Below the pieces are notes generated by a model, which was not told the origin of the DNA, made no database searches, and worked only from the letters and a program-made list of their open reading frames with translations. From Stictocephala bisonia (Eukaryota; Arthropoda; Insecta; Hemiptera; Membracidae), in contig JAQJVL010000030.1 of NCBI GenBank assembly GCA_035578905.1, forward strand, positions 2,509,801 through 2,573,800: a DNA stretch of 64,000 nt, read 5' to 3'. Below are positions 33,914-46,334 of this stretch, piece by piece (the first letter of the stretch is position 1; every line of letters begins with the position of its first letter). The position numbers and the translations under genes were made by a program.

Positions 33914-34977
33914 TCTGCCCTGTATATAAAAACCACTTACCACTGACTCACTCACTCATCGCGAAATCTCAAACGCCACTGAGCGGATTTAATCGAAATT
34001 TTAAAGGGAGTTAGCTTTAGTATTGTAGGGACCCACCAATAAAGGATTTTTCGAAATTCCATTCCTAAGGGGTACAAACCAAGGTTACTATACAACAGGT
34101 TGTCTCATTCTCATATGGTCTACACAAGCCAAGTGGTGACGTCAGAGAGAGACCTCCAACCACAGAGTAAGTGTATTACTTACTCTGTGCCTCCAACACA
34201 GCATGCTCAACAGTTAATACTACATACTAGAAACCATTACTGTATTGTTTTCAAGAGTATTTTAGAAATATTAAAATGTTTGGTATTTTAATATTATACA
34301 ACTGTTTTACAAACTGCAACGGCACACCTCACTTCAGGCATTTAACAAACATAGTCATATGAATTCACAATTATTCAAAACTAAGCCACACCACAGTATA
34401 AAAACCATACTCAAAATTAATCAACAACGCAAACTGAAGTGTCATCGAGAGTGCGAATATCATATGTTTTACATTGTTGCTGTTGGTTTTGATTACAGCA
34501 GTGAAGGTAGAAAAAAAACAGCTGAGTCCTCCCTATGACGTAATTACTACCTACGCGATGTGGATGCGTACTTGTATGAGAACCTGTTGTATAGGAACCT
34601 TGGCTAAAAAAACCCTTAAAAATTCCTTTTTTCCATAAGAATACCATTGGGTTGATATTAGTAAATTAATAACGGCTGTTTTTGTAAATAAATAAAGATG
34701 TTTATTTTGTATGTTTGACATAATCCTATCGATGCATCAAGATTTAAATCTTCAGCTGTTAAACAAAAACAAGAGATATTTATAGTAATAAATAGGTATT
34801 AACGCAATTATGTGTGAGTGAGATGCTATAAATAAGTTTAATGTTGAGATTTTATATTATATAGTTAATGTACTATTATTTGTGGTCAAAAGTCGCTTAC
34901 CGAAGCCGAAGGCCGAGTTGTATCGAACGCAGCTAGAATTGGGGTTGGCACGCGAAGCGTGCAGGTGTGTCCCCTAG
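33914..34977 (+). mobile_element. Non-autonomous Helitron with internal palindromic insertion
   Basis: The 5' end carries CCTGTATATAAAAACC and then CTCACTCATCGCGAAATCTC, as in known arthropod Helitrons. The 3' end has the perfect hairpin GCACGC-GAA-GCGTGC (34948-34962), 11 nt, and CTAG (34974-34977) followed by T, the classic Helitron terminus. The exact 5' base is uncertain by a few bases. Inside, 34079-34101 and 34581-34603 are 22/23 inverted repeats (core TATACAACAGGTT), and 34161-34189 is a perfect 12-bp hairpin. This suggests a second foldback element landed inside. No Rep or helicase is encoded. A second copy is at 38520-39114. Confidence 0.75.
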
Positions 34978-36307
34978 TATGATATAAATGCTAGTATTAT
35001 ATTGAATTTCCCATAATAAGTTGATGTTATTTATTAATATTTTTACAATTACAAATCCATTGTACGTTCAGTAATTGCACATTAGAACAATAATTTAATG
35101 TACATTCCACGAAATTCGTGGTAAACGAGCAGATCTTCCACATGTACTAACCTCACAATCTGGGTTAACGTTTATTTCAGTACCAGTAAGAGGGAAAGAA
35201 TCGTTTAATGACGGTTCCACATCCAACTGGGACGCAAGAAACGGTCCCAGATAAAACTGTGCTGTGTTTTGTCGACATGGCGGAGATACGGGGTTTTACT
35301 GCAACGTACGCCTGTGAAAAGAATAATTCATCCGGTCTGTACACATGAGCCCTTTGTAAAAAGACTATATGTGTTTACCTTCGGTATCTCTTCCGATGTC
35401 ATGGGAGGGTTTCAATGGTTAAAATTGTAAAAAGAACGATACGTTGACTGATTTGAGTAAAATCAGTTTTATTTCTTAGGCTATCATATGAATTACGAGT
35501 CATTCTAGTACAAATACTTTATTTTTACATTGACTGTTGTCACAGTCAATCGTAACAAAGTATAATTTATATGGTGTTTCTGCCATCGTTTTTAATTTGT
35601 GTTTTAAAGATTTACTATGTATACAATCAAAACTTACATAAATGTGGTTATGCTTCTATAAGGCTAATGTATTCCAAATATAAAAAAAATAGTACATCCA
35701 AGAAAAACAATATGTAAAATAGTTGGAATTTAGAATATATGAATATTTAAAATATTCATCTATAGAAATTATAGATGAAAGAAAATGTAATTCAGACAAA
35801 TCAACTTAACGAGTGCTGTGAGTTTATGTCTTTCCACGAGCAGGGGAAGAGCTCATATATTTTGTATCTGGTAACTGACCCTTGCCCATATTTTGGTTAT
35901 TGTGGACTTAAGTTGTCCTGCTTAGCTCCGACGTTAAGTCGTTTGTTGCCATTTTTATTTGTTGCATTGATTAGATTTAAAGTGTGCAATACCAATGGAT
36001 TAAGAGTCGTAATAGATTTGTGTATTATTTTTGCTGTCTGTTTTTTGAGGGGGTGTGTTTTTTTTAATATATTTCAATAAGGGGTGTCATATTATTTGGC
36101 AGCTATATTTATCTAAAGTTGGTTTGTCAATCAAGATAATACGAGAATCAATGCTCATATGCTTTTTTGCTTGATTTATTTTTTTACAGCAAAAAAGTAA
36201 CTAACAAGTAGTTTTCTAGTTTGTACACGCCCAATCAGGGTTTTATAGATACTTTTTTGTAAAAAAAGGTCCATGTTTTAGTACCAACAAGTGTTTACAA
36301 GTGTCTA
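34978..36307. other. No gene recognised
   Basis: A GC-richer patch at 35130-35420 contains a 23-codon ATG frame at about 35278 (MAEIRGFTATYACEKN...) with a good start context, but no splice-supported continuation. The 101-codon frame at 35775-36080 is Cys/Leu/Phe-rich and not recognised. Confidence 0.45.
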
Positions 36308-36332
36308 AACCTAACCTAACCTAACCTAAACC
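36308..36332. repeat. Short interstitial CCTAA run
   Basis: Four to five CCTAA units, the complement of the TTAGG arthropod telomere repeat. A related run occurs at about 60827-60860. Runs this short are common in insect genomes and do not mark a telomere. Confidence 0.8.
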
Positions 36333-36867
36333 ATGACCCGAAAAGTAATTCCTCTTGTTATTTAACATTGTGTATCTAAGTTTTATTTATTCAAGTGATT
36401 CAAATCCAATTTAAAAATAACAATTAAACCCTCATAGTCCTAGATTAAGGAAAATTCAAATACGTAGGCTACAATTCCAGTCAATTCCATTTTCACAATC
36501 TCGTACATCCTCTAAGCTCGTATTATTAAGAGGTGAACCTGCACCGCCGTTTATTGGATTGTCGTATTTCTAATTCAAATTACCGCTAATGAAACAGTAA
36601 TGGATTGCTTTATAAAGCCCTTAACCGGACTTTTTTTGTTAATCAAGAATATTTGTTGTTTACGAACATCTAATTTGTATCAATGCAACAATTAAACCGA
36701 AGGTAATTCATGGTTTCACTTTTTTTGTGATTTATGTATTTCTTACGTTCACGTTTTTTTTCGTTTATTCTTTTTTAATCGCTGATCGTAGGGGTATGGG
36801 CGAATATGGATTGATAATCAATATGATGACTGTATAGTAATGAAGAAAGTTTTTGCTTTTGACTAAT

Positions 36868-36960
36868 CAGCTGATTCTTAGCCCAACGGCCGAAGCAACG
36901 AGGCCTAAGGGTCGTACAGCATACCGTGGAGTCCGAACCACATTGTGTTGGTAGGTAAGG
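36868..36960 (-). mobile_element. SINE family 2 fragment
   Basis: Minus strand GTGGTTCGGACTCCACGG, then TGTACGACCCTTAGGCC, then GCCGTTGGGCTAAGAATCAG. It covers the middle of the family only. The 68-codon frame at 36775-36981 is a shadow. Confidence 0.55.
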
Positions 36961-37161
36961 TTCGGGTAGGTTGTGTCTCAATAATGTATTGTAACGTATA
37001 GAACATTTTGTTACCTGAGCATATTATACATAGAGAGATATCTTAAATTTTATTTGCATGAATGAACCACTTAAAATTTACTTAAAACATGAACTGCGTT
37101 TTAAATCTAGTAATATTGGTAAATTTGTTGGAATTTTTTCACTCTTTTTATATTTAAATTA

Positions 37162-37206
37162 CCACAACGTTTCGACCGGTATAAAACTCCTGTCATCTTC
37201 AGGTGA
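37162..37206 (-). ncRNA. Hammerhead-like motif, intact core box
   Basis: Minus strand: TCAC, CTGAAGA, T, GAC-16 nt-GTC hairpin, GAA, palindrome ACGT, T, GTGG. CAC pairs with GTG as stem I, plus a U-G pair. ACGT is a minimal stem III. The following GTGGTAATTTAA matches the PLE terminal repeat at 11041. The bulged T before stem II is shared by all copies. No PLE coding remains nearby, so it is probably a solo or truncated terminal repeat. Confidence 0.5.
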
Positions 37207-38519
37207 AACTTTCCTTATCCTACTTATAAAACATTTTTTTAATGTTTTCTCCCTACTTAACATACTCATATCAATGTAGAAAGCCCTTAAACAATTACAT
37301 GCTTATATATTACGGTATAACAATCAATCAACAATACAGTACTCAGAAAAAATTATCGAATAGTAAAAATTGCTAACGATCCACTCTACCAGCTACTAGC
37401 AATGACTGCTACTATTCGACAGATTGCTACTAGTACCATATTTGCCACTCTACTAGGTACGGAGGACCGGGTACCACGAACGGTTGGAACTCACCACGAA
37501 CATAAAGCCACCACTATAGTGATAATGACTATTAAAATACCCTATAATGGCAATATATATTTTCGGGTAATTACGTTTAAAAATGGACCATTCCATCTCA
37601 ATTTTCCATCAATGGTTTGATATCTATAAATTTGATGGATTAATTGTTATGCTAAACATTTTCTGTACTTTTATTTGGTGTTTTTTCATTAATTTAATGA
37701 AAATATTGCTAAAAAAATGTTAATTTATCAAATTGCTTTTACATCATAAGCAACTCGTCTTTTTTAAAAACGAAAATTATCAAATAAATAAATATTAACC
37801 TATATCTTGACATGTTACACATCCTCATATAACAGAATCAGAAACAAATATTGTTGTAACCTCCGAAAAGAACGCAGCGAAGTAGATAAATATCAGCTCA
37901 TTTTCAGTTGGTTGCAAAATGTAGTGTTGTCATTTTGCCAAGACCCGGAAAGCGGCAAATATATAAAAGTCTTTGCTAAAGTGAAATCTTTTTGCGCTTT
38001 TTTAGTCACAGTCCCGCAATTTTTTAAAGACCGTCTCTTAATAATTTAACACTTGTTATGACGAGAGTTTATTACGTAATTTTTACAATTTCGTGAAACT
38101 TCTAAGATGACTTTTAGTAGAATTTGCCACTATTTTTATGTAATTAGTGGAAAGTTAATTTCCAGCTCATTTTACGCCATTTTTGACAGGTATTTTGTTG
38201 AAATTTTAAAAAAATCAGACAAGTTGGAAAGGTTTATTCATCTCTTCGTTCAGACATACTTCTTTCACCTATACAATTTTAAAAATCCCTAAATCTACCA
38301 TTTTTTTCATATCAACATATCAATAAAGAATTCTGTTAAGATATTATTAAAATGATTTACTTTTTAATGTTGGATTTCCTTACTGCTAACAGCTGTCTCA
38401 AAAATATGCAATTATTTTCAAAATGCTGCCATAATCAATAAAAACCTAAACTATGAATGTATCAATATTCGCAAAAATCTATATTATTTTTAAGTACGAA
38501 TTCCAACGAAAAAAACTTA
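37207..38519. other. No gene recognised
   Basis: Frames at 37402-37620, 37807-38049 and 38107-38292 are 61-80 codons and unrecognised. They resemble AT-rich chance frames. Confidence 0.5.
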
Positions 38520-39114
38520 TCCTATATATTAAAACAATGCGGTCATTTAGTTCACCCACTTTCTGTCTGAACTTATTACTTGATCGATTTTGATGAAGTC
38601 TTTTTTATTCAAAAGATAACTTTGATTTCGAAGTCGTAACGGAGCTATATTTTTTTAATTCCCATAGGTTTTTGTCCTAAACGTCGTCAAAGAAGCAATT
38701 TTATTCTTATGGAGATCAATTTTAATTGACCATCTGGCGGCATAAAAAAAAATTAAATGGTCCAAACAATTTGTTAGGTTAAACACAGAGAGCAGCACAG
38801 TAAAATATCAAGTTAATTATAAAAGAGCGAATATATGTCTGTGTGTATGTTATCATCAGCCGTTACAGAAAATTAAAACACTTGAAGTAGGTTTAGTAAT
38901 AATATTGGTTGTTTATAATTATTATACTATAAATAGAGTGCAAATCAAGTGCAGTGAGTGAGCTACTGTAAATAAATTTAAATAATATTATTTTACTTAA
39001 TACAGTTTAATTACTAATATTTGAAGTCAAAAGTTACATGCCAAGGCGGAAGGCCGAGGCGTCACAAGCGAAGTTAGTAACGGGGCTGGCACGCGAAGCG
39101 TGCAGGGGTGTCCC
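38520..39114 (+). mobile_element. Non-autonomous Helitron, copy 2
   Basis: It begins TCCTATATATTAAAAC right after an A at 38519, the expected 5' TC with A on the flank. The 3' hairpin GCACGC-GAA-GCGTGC is at 39089-39103, followed by AGGGGTGTCCC; the CTAG end is replaced by a T-rich tract starting at 39115. The 3' third aligns with 33914-34977 (GTGAGTGAG, GTAAATAAAT, AAGGCCGAG). It is about 595 bp and has no coding capacity. Confidence 0.75.
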
Positions 39115-40439
39115 TTTTTTCTTTTTTTTTCACTCAATTCCTTGTGGGGTTTTTTTTTTTTTTGCCTTTTTAAAATTAACATCCACCTTTGTTAGGCCGA
39201 TACAGAAACGCAACGTTTATGTAAACAAACCTGTTTGACAATTGACTTAATTAATTACCGTAACCGCGTCTGTGGTCCATCAACAGAGGCCATTGAATTA
39301 TTGATAACACCATCATTGTATGCGGCGTGTCCTTTGAAATCAACTCCATCGATGATACATAATGTATTGAGCTCAAATACGGGGCGAGATATGCGGAAAA
39401 AAGTAAACACGACCACGATTAAGGTTTTAAAGATGTAATGTATGAATTACTCAACAGTTCAATGTTTTAGAATATTATGAGGCAAAAATATTTACGAATA
39501 ATGTTTTTCATATTTTACCACTAAATTCTTCGTTTTCAAATCTCTATATACACTCCTGTTTCTTACCTCATTGTATTGAAGGAATTTGTTTATTTGAACT
39601 TTACTCCATACCGCCCTTGGTGAAAAGGGCTCTAAAGAATTGATTGAACGTTAGGGTAGATCAGATTTAAGATAATTATTTAAAAACTGCATTTCCAATT
39701 AAAAACAATACAATTTGATTAATTAAATGTTGAATATTGATAGTAGTTCCAAAGTTTCTCTGTTGGCAGTAGTTGTTTGTCATCGATGGGGATTACACGG
39801 GTTGTAGAATTACTGCTGGTAATTTGATATTTTTAAATGTAATACGATTTTCATTTTCACATAAACGAATGTATAAATCTTTAGTGCCATTAGTTGTTTT
39901 GCCATTAAAATTGTCGACCTTTGTTCTATATTTTAATCAAGAAAATATCCTTTATATAATTTTTTGGCGGATTTATTTTACTGTTTGTGACTAAAATGTA
40001 ATCACCATAATATTAGTAAATTAATTTTCATTAAAAAAACTCTAAAAGTATATATGACGAAAATGCTAATTTCTGTACTAAAATACTCGTATCGTAGTTT
40101 TGTGAAGAAATAAATACTTTATTATATTTATAATTTATAGTATAAATAATGCTGTTAACTAAGAGTTGTTGATTAAAAGAGTAAGGCATATTTTGAATGT
40201 AAACTAGCTTGACAGTAAACCGCAACTGTGGGTGGGGTGGGGGAGTGCTTTGAATACTTAATTAAATACAGAGGAGACAAACTGTGAATGCAAGTGGTAA
40301 CGGAGATGTATTTTATTTTCATAACATTTAACTTTGCACAGTTTCGTGTCGCGTTTAATCGTTTATGTAAGAGATGACGAATTAAATTAAAACTGTAGGT
40401 GTAAAGGGGGTGTGATTGTGTCGGAGTTTGTAAAGTGCT
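39115..40439. other. No gene; T tracts and one dispersed repeat
   Basis: T-rich tracts at 39115-39165 abut the Helitron end. 39222-39320 is the mate of the dispersed repeat at 19646-19735. Frames at 39235-39438 and 39773-39994 are not recognised. Confidence 0.5.
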
Positions 40440-40975
40440 CGTCCTGAGAGGGCGTCATTGTAGCGAGAGGGTTGTCATAGGATGGTGGTGGTTTTGTAAT
40501 TATCTAAGTGTTAATTCTTACATAATGTGGATTTAGTATTAAGAGAAGTTCGTACCATCAGTATACATGACACTAAGGTTAAAATGTTCGTCGGGTGGTT
40601 AGGTAGCTCGTAAAATGTACATTAAATGGATGGGTGGGCCCGTTAAGGCAGACCCGTATGTCGGTGGTTGGGTTTTTTTGAAAACGTATATTGAGAGGCC
40701 ATTAACCTCTTTAAGACAGATAAACGTATAATGGGTGGGTGGGCCCGTATATATATACACAGGTAAGTTGTATACTTTGAGAGGGTAGTGAGCCCTTTAA
40801 TGCAGACATACGTAGGATGGTTGGTTGGGCTTGGTAAGACAGATGTATAGAATAGGTGGGTCAGCCTATCAGGATGCATGTTAGGTTGGAGCATGGACCT
40901 GACTAGATGGATTTAGGAGTTAGTGGGTGGGACTGTCTGACGAACGTTGGGTTGGTGGTTGGGTATGTTCAAATA
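40440..40975 (+). repeat. Degenerate G-rich minisatellite
   Basis: Loose units of about 55-65 bp with GGTGGGTGGGCCCGT or GGTTGGTTGGGCTT, followed by AAGACAGA or AAGGCAGA and a GTAT block. The plus strand is strongly G-rich. Several sites have three or four close G2-3 runs, so quadruplex formation is plausible. The 83-codon minus-strand frame at 40643-40894 is a by-product. Confidence 0.55.
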
Positions 40976-41969
40976 TAATGAAAAATAAGCTCTATTATCT
41001 GTACGAATGAGAGGCATTAGCAAGGACAGACAATTCCTAGCTCTCCATTACAAGAAGGCTGCTTATGTAGCCAGTCACTGTATCATATAATATATGCTAT
41101 TAACTTTAGCCGGTAAGAGAGTGAAATTAAGATGGCATATGTTACTAAACAGGTCTTGACATTTCAAAGGCATATACAGTGTTAGAATTATGCTCCACTA
41201 GCTTCAACACATAGTCTGCAGTTAAAATTTTTATCTCTGCCTCTCACCAAACGGCAATTCTAAAACATTTCAAACAACTTAAATTATAATTCTTCATTTA
41301 TTAATGTCGTACTAATATAGTTTTACTTTTTTTTTTATTAATTATATTTAATAATATTTTGTACGTGTTCCCATCTTTAAAAAAAATGTTTATCATAGCG
41401 TCTACACGTAGAAATTTTGAAATTGAAAAACTATTTTATTCGGTTAGGATAAAGTTGTCATCTTCCAAAACATTACACTTTTTAAAGGGTACATTTTCCA
41501 AGCAACTTATGTACACAAACATTCTTGTTATGTAGTGGACTTGGTGATACAATATGTTTACATGGCTGACAAACCCAAGCTCTATGCAGTGTGTATGTAT
41601 CTTCTTTGATTATAATTTTTTGTGCTTTTCAAAGGTTGGAAAGTCTTGTGGTTGTTTGCGAATAATGTCTTAGTTAATATAATACAATTAAATCTACGGT
41701 GTTTTTATTCAGAACATCATTTATATGAAATTATTTTTAACGATTCTTATGTATAAAACATAAAGCTGTTATTGTTAACCAATTGTTAAACTCTCTCATT
41801 TCTTGACCAATTTTAACGTTATGCTTTCAAAAATCTCCCTTTATTAGTAGTTGTGCCCAAATCTATTAATTGTTTAATATTTTCGGTAGAAGTTTTGTTT
41901 TATCTATGTATCAATATATATTTATATACAGTGAATGCATGTCTTCTATGTCTCTGTCACTTACACATA
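40976..41969. other. No gene; weak PLE-type motif
   Basis: No gene seen. At about 41435-41472 the minus strand has TTGGAAGATGACAACTT, then AACCGAATAAAAT, a very degraded match to the 37162 motif that I would not call on its own. Confidence 0.4.
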
Positions 41970-42010
41970 GTTAGCAATAGACGAGATAGGCGTGCAGGGG
42001 TATTCCCTAG
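41970..42010 (+). mobile_element. Helitron 3' end fragment
   Basis: GGCGTGCAGGGGTATTCCCTAG followed by T. It matches the last 20 or so bases of the Helitron family, with CTAG at 42007-42010, but the left half of the terminal hairpin is lost. The rest of the body is not recognisable upstream. Confidence 0.55.
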
Positions 42011-43595
42011 TAATTATTTATTGTTATTGTGGAAATTTGTACTTTTAATAACATTTCGAATTTCATAATTAAACTTCGTCATCTAGTCGTTCCTTTTAAA
42101 AAAAGTCAATGCATTCTGAACTAGTTTTCCTTACAATTACATACGAGTACATACTAACGATGATTACTGCATGTGTTATAATTGTTATACATAGCAAAAT
42201 TATAATTATAAACCTATCTGAATAAATTTTTTGTTTCAGGTGAATATCTTTCAAAGAAAAGAAGCTTACTAGTTCATTGAGGTTAGACATGTTTATTTTT
42301 AGATTAAATAGGCCATTTGTCAAAATAAAGAAATTTATTAACAATACAGTAAACACCAAAAGATAAATTCTATGATTTATACCGTAATAACGCCTAAAGT
42401 GTTATTTATTTATCAATAAAAATCCAAAATCAAGATATAAATTTCCATGCCTTTTTCCATGATGTTAGAGTTATAAATTATTGACTGAAAAAATATAAAT
42501 TCGTTCTTATCTTGTTGTATGTGACTACATTTATTTATCTATTGATGACGAATCTTGTTTTTAACATAAGAACGATAATATATTGTATTAATAAAAATAA
42601 TCGTCATTTTCTCCGTCGGTGTACAGAGTTGAAAATTTTATACATTTAATAATAAACCATAAAATGACATAAAAATTAAAATATCTATATACACCAGTTT
42701 GTATTTGTATTTTTATATTCGTTATTTTTATTTATAAATCATATAATCATTTAAAATTCTATATTTTTGCACATTTTGTGATGGATTCCTTCTTTTAGAG
42801 AAAAATAATTGTGTTTTTAAGAGAAAATGGCTGTTCAGGCATTCCATCAGATGTACATTCAAAAAATGAAAAAGAATTCCATAAGGGGGCAGACTAGCAG
42901 AATAACTCTATATTTCCCTTTTTCTGTACACAAAAAGTAAACATTTTCTCCTTATAGAAGCTATAAGTAAATTTTGGTCTTCTATAACTATTGTAATGTA
43001 TATCGATATTTATTATGATTCGTCTATTGTTTCTTGCATTCCCTTATACATCTAACCTTAGGAAATTATAAAATTAAAAACACAAAATATGATGTGACAA
43101 AGGATTGACGATAATACAATAAAGGGAATCAAGAAATATTTTTCAATTACAGTATTTTAATAACATAGTTGGTACAGTACTTATATGTTAATAGAAATTA
43201 AATAATTAACGGATTTTTATCAAATATACCTGAGTCGTATACGTAAACTACAACTTTTAACGTTTTCGTTTTTACAATGTTTACATAACTGAACATGCCT
43301 TTGATGTTAATGTAACAGCCATCTAGTGCAGCTATGAGGTTGAATATAGAAAGGTCTTTTTATCAAAGTACGATAGATAGTTAACATATATTAATATACA
43401 AAATCTAATAAAATGTTCCACGGGAATGTGTTTGAATTAACCACATTAACAAACTAAAATATACTACAATATCTACCTAGAATCGATTTGTAGCTCTCTA
43501 CCTAAAATTAGGTTACATGAATTTCCATGCGTTTAAAGGGGAGAAATACACTCGGGGCTCGGCGTGCAGAGGGAAATTCACTTGGCATTTCACTT
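42011..43595. other. No gene recognised
   Basis: Very AT-rich. An 87-codon minus-strand frame at 42096-42359 is hydrophobic and unrecognised. Confidence 0.5.
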
Positions 43596-44767
43596 TTATG
43601 AGAGACTAAATCCCTTCTCTCACTCATTTATCAATGCCGGTATTCCGTCGTCTCGCGAAATATTGTATTCACAACTGTTATTGTATTTCCTAACTGATAA
43701 GAATGTTATGAGAGACTAAATCCCTTCTCTCACTCATTTATCAATGCCGGTATTCCGTCGTCTCGCGAAATATTGTATTCACAACTGTTATTGTATTTCG
43801 TAACTGATAAGAATGTTATGAAAGTCTAAATCCCTTCTCTCACTCATTTATCAATGCCGGTATTCCGTCGTCTCGCTAAATATTGTATTCACAACTGTTA
43901 TTGTATTTCCTAACTGATAAGAATGTTATGAGAGACTAAATCCCTTCTCTCACTCATTTATCAATGCCGGTATTCCGTCGTCTCGCGAAATATTGTATTC
44001 ACAACTGTTATTGTATTTCCTAACTGATAAGAATGTTATGAGAGACTAAATCCCTTCTCTCACTCATATATCAATGCCGGTATTCCGTCGTCTCGCGAAA
44101 TATTGTATTCACAATTGTTATTGTATTTCCTAACTGATAAGAATGTTATGAGAGACTAAATCCCTTCTCTCACTCATTTATCAATGCCGGTATTCCGTCG
44201 TCTCGCGAAATATTGTATTCACAACTGTTATTGTATTTCCTAACTGATAAGAATGTTATGAGAGACTAAATCCCTTCTCTCACTCATTTATCAATGCCGG
44301 TATTCCGTCGTCTCGCGAAATATTGTATTCACAACTGTTATTATATTTCCTAACTGATAAGAATGTTATGAGAGACTAAATCCCTTCTCTCACTCATTTA
44401 TCAATGCCGGTATTCCGTCGTCTCGCGAAATATTGTATTCACAATTGTTATTGTATTTCCTAACTGATAAGAATGTTATGAGAGACTAAATCCCTTCTCT
44501 CACTCATTTATCAATGCCGGTATTCCGTCGTCTCGCGAAATATTGTATTCACAATTGTTATTGTATTTCCTAACTCATAAGAATGTTATGAGAGACTAAA
44601 TCCCTTCTCTCACTCATTTATCAATGCCGGTATTCCGTCGTCTCGCGAAATATTGTATTTGAGAGACTAAATCCCTTCTCTCACTCATTTATCAATGCCG
44701 GTATTCCGTCGTCTCGCGAAATATTGTATTCACAACTGTTATTGTATTTGCCGACTGATAAGAATGT
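43596..44767 (+). repeat. 110-bp tandem repeat, about 11 units
   Basis: The unit starts TTATGAGAGACTAAATCCC and contains GCCGGTATTCCGTCGTCTCG and a TCGCGA palindrome (one unit has CGCTA). Units are nearly identical (a few substitutions each), so the array is young or homogenised. The unit ending near 44660 is truncated, losing about 45 bp, and the last unit has diverged ends. The array is CpG-richer than its flanks. No frame is open through it. Confidence 0.96.
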
Positions 44768-45670
44768 GGATTGAAAATTAATTTTATTTTTACTATTATT
44801 TCTTTTTATTCATTCTTTGTCAGTTTTTCAGGTGATTGATTTTGTAAAACTCTGCTGAACAATTTGAATATATTTTTGATATTATGGTCATTTATACTGC
44901 ATTTAAGAAGTGATGTAGGCAACACAAAACTGTTTAATTAAAACTGAGAGAAACCGTCCGTTACATTGAGAAAGAATATTTAATTTTACTGTATTTTAAA
45001 ATAGTTGTTAATGCAATTTATATTTTTTACTTTCATGCAATGAAGTAATCATTCAATGTTTATGTTAATCAATTTTAAAAATAATAAAATAAATATATAG
45101 TATTCTGTATAGTAATACATCGGCTACATATATTAATAAATAATTTATGACTTTAGAAATTAATTGTTGTACAAATGTTTATTTGGTATGTGGATTTTTG
45201 TAATTTTGTATGTAACAAATATTTTATATGTTGTTCTATGTACTACTGTGTGTTTAATTCACTATACAAATTCTGTATGCATTACTGTATGAAATGACCA
45301 CGGTATTTTGACTCCCTTATATGTATATACGTAAAACTCGTATATACAGTATCTTACTTGTAAAATGTATATAATATACAATGATAGCAAAACCGATTCC
45401 ATGCTCTCGCCAAGTTGGAATATTTCTCCATCTAATAGAGCATATTTTCTCAAGTCTGCATGCAAGTTTTCACTTCAAAAATGTACAAAAACACTATGAA
45501 TTTAGTTTTCTAAGATCATTTATGTGTATATTGTGGGATTATTATGAAACATGTATATTAATAACAACCTTGCTACTCATCGCAAAATAAACAAATATAT
45601 ACTTTTAAACATTCTATAAACTAACTGTAATATATTAATTGGTCTTTATAAAAATCTAATTTTTATTTTT
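44768..45670. other. No gene recognised
   Basis: AT-rich; frames at 45262-45465 (-) and 45381-45590 (+) are 67-69 codons and overlap on opposite strands. Not recognised. Confidence 0.5.
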
Positions 45671-45823
45671 TTTAACTTCACTTGCCAATTGACATGGGCC
45701 TACAGGCCTGTGCGTCAACTTTATTTAACGAGTGAAGTACCGACCGTTGGCTCAGTGGGGATTCGAACTTTGGACCTTGCCCTCCGCAGTCCGAAGCCTT
45801 AGCCACTGAGCCACCACGCCGGC
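45671..45823 (-). mobile_element. tRNA-derived SINE, family 1, best copy
   Basis: Minus strand begins GCCGGCGTGGTGGCTCAGTG with an A box TGGCTCAGTGG (45803-45813), then AAGTTCGAATCC as B box (45759-45769). The body has CGGTACTTCACTCG, AAATAAAGTTGACG and a terminal GGCAAGTGAAGTTA. It is about 80% or more identical to 14524-14667. The AT-rich tail expected at the 3' end is the A-rich stretch (complement of 45661-45672). Confidence 0.85.
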
Positions 45824-46334
45824 ATATCAACTTGTAATTATTCTGTTCAGGACATTTATTTACATTAAATAATATTTGCGTAGTATGTATCACAACTGTA
45901 TATTAATGGTAGCCATATTGCGAATTGTTTCGTTTGCAAGATGTAGTGTTTATGCAGTATAAAGTAGCTAAAATACGTTCCTACTTCTTACAAAGGCAGA
46001 CCTCAGTAGTCAATAGGATGTATTGATCAGGAAATCTCAACCAGAGAGTCCCCTTGTATACCCTTACAGTAATACCCTCACCTGCGACGTACACATTGAT
46101 TTTAATATAGAATAATCGAATAATAACAATAGAACACCCACTCTGGTGATAAATATTACATTTTTATGGCTAATCGGTTTAGTTTGTAAAGTATGTTGGA
46201 TACACTACCGCCCATGTCAAGCTCTTGAAATAGTCCACTCGTTTTATATGTTACAATACACAGTCCATACAATTTCTGTAAAAATTAAACTTAACAAACT
46301 ACCAACTGCAATCTTAAAATTGCTCTTAATTGTC

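Noticed and set aside
35270..35350. Short ATG frame with good start context (MAEIRGFTATYACEKN...)
   Set aside because: Only 23 codons, with no visible splice continuation or homology.
36308..36332. Telomere or subtelomere
   Set aside because: Only four or five CCTAA units, surrounded by ordinary interspersed repeats.
41435..41472. Another hammerhead-like copy on the minus strand
   Set aside because: Only the GGAAGATGACAACTT part is convincing. The GAA-palindrome half is not preserved.
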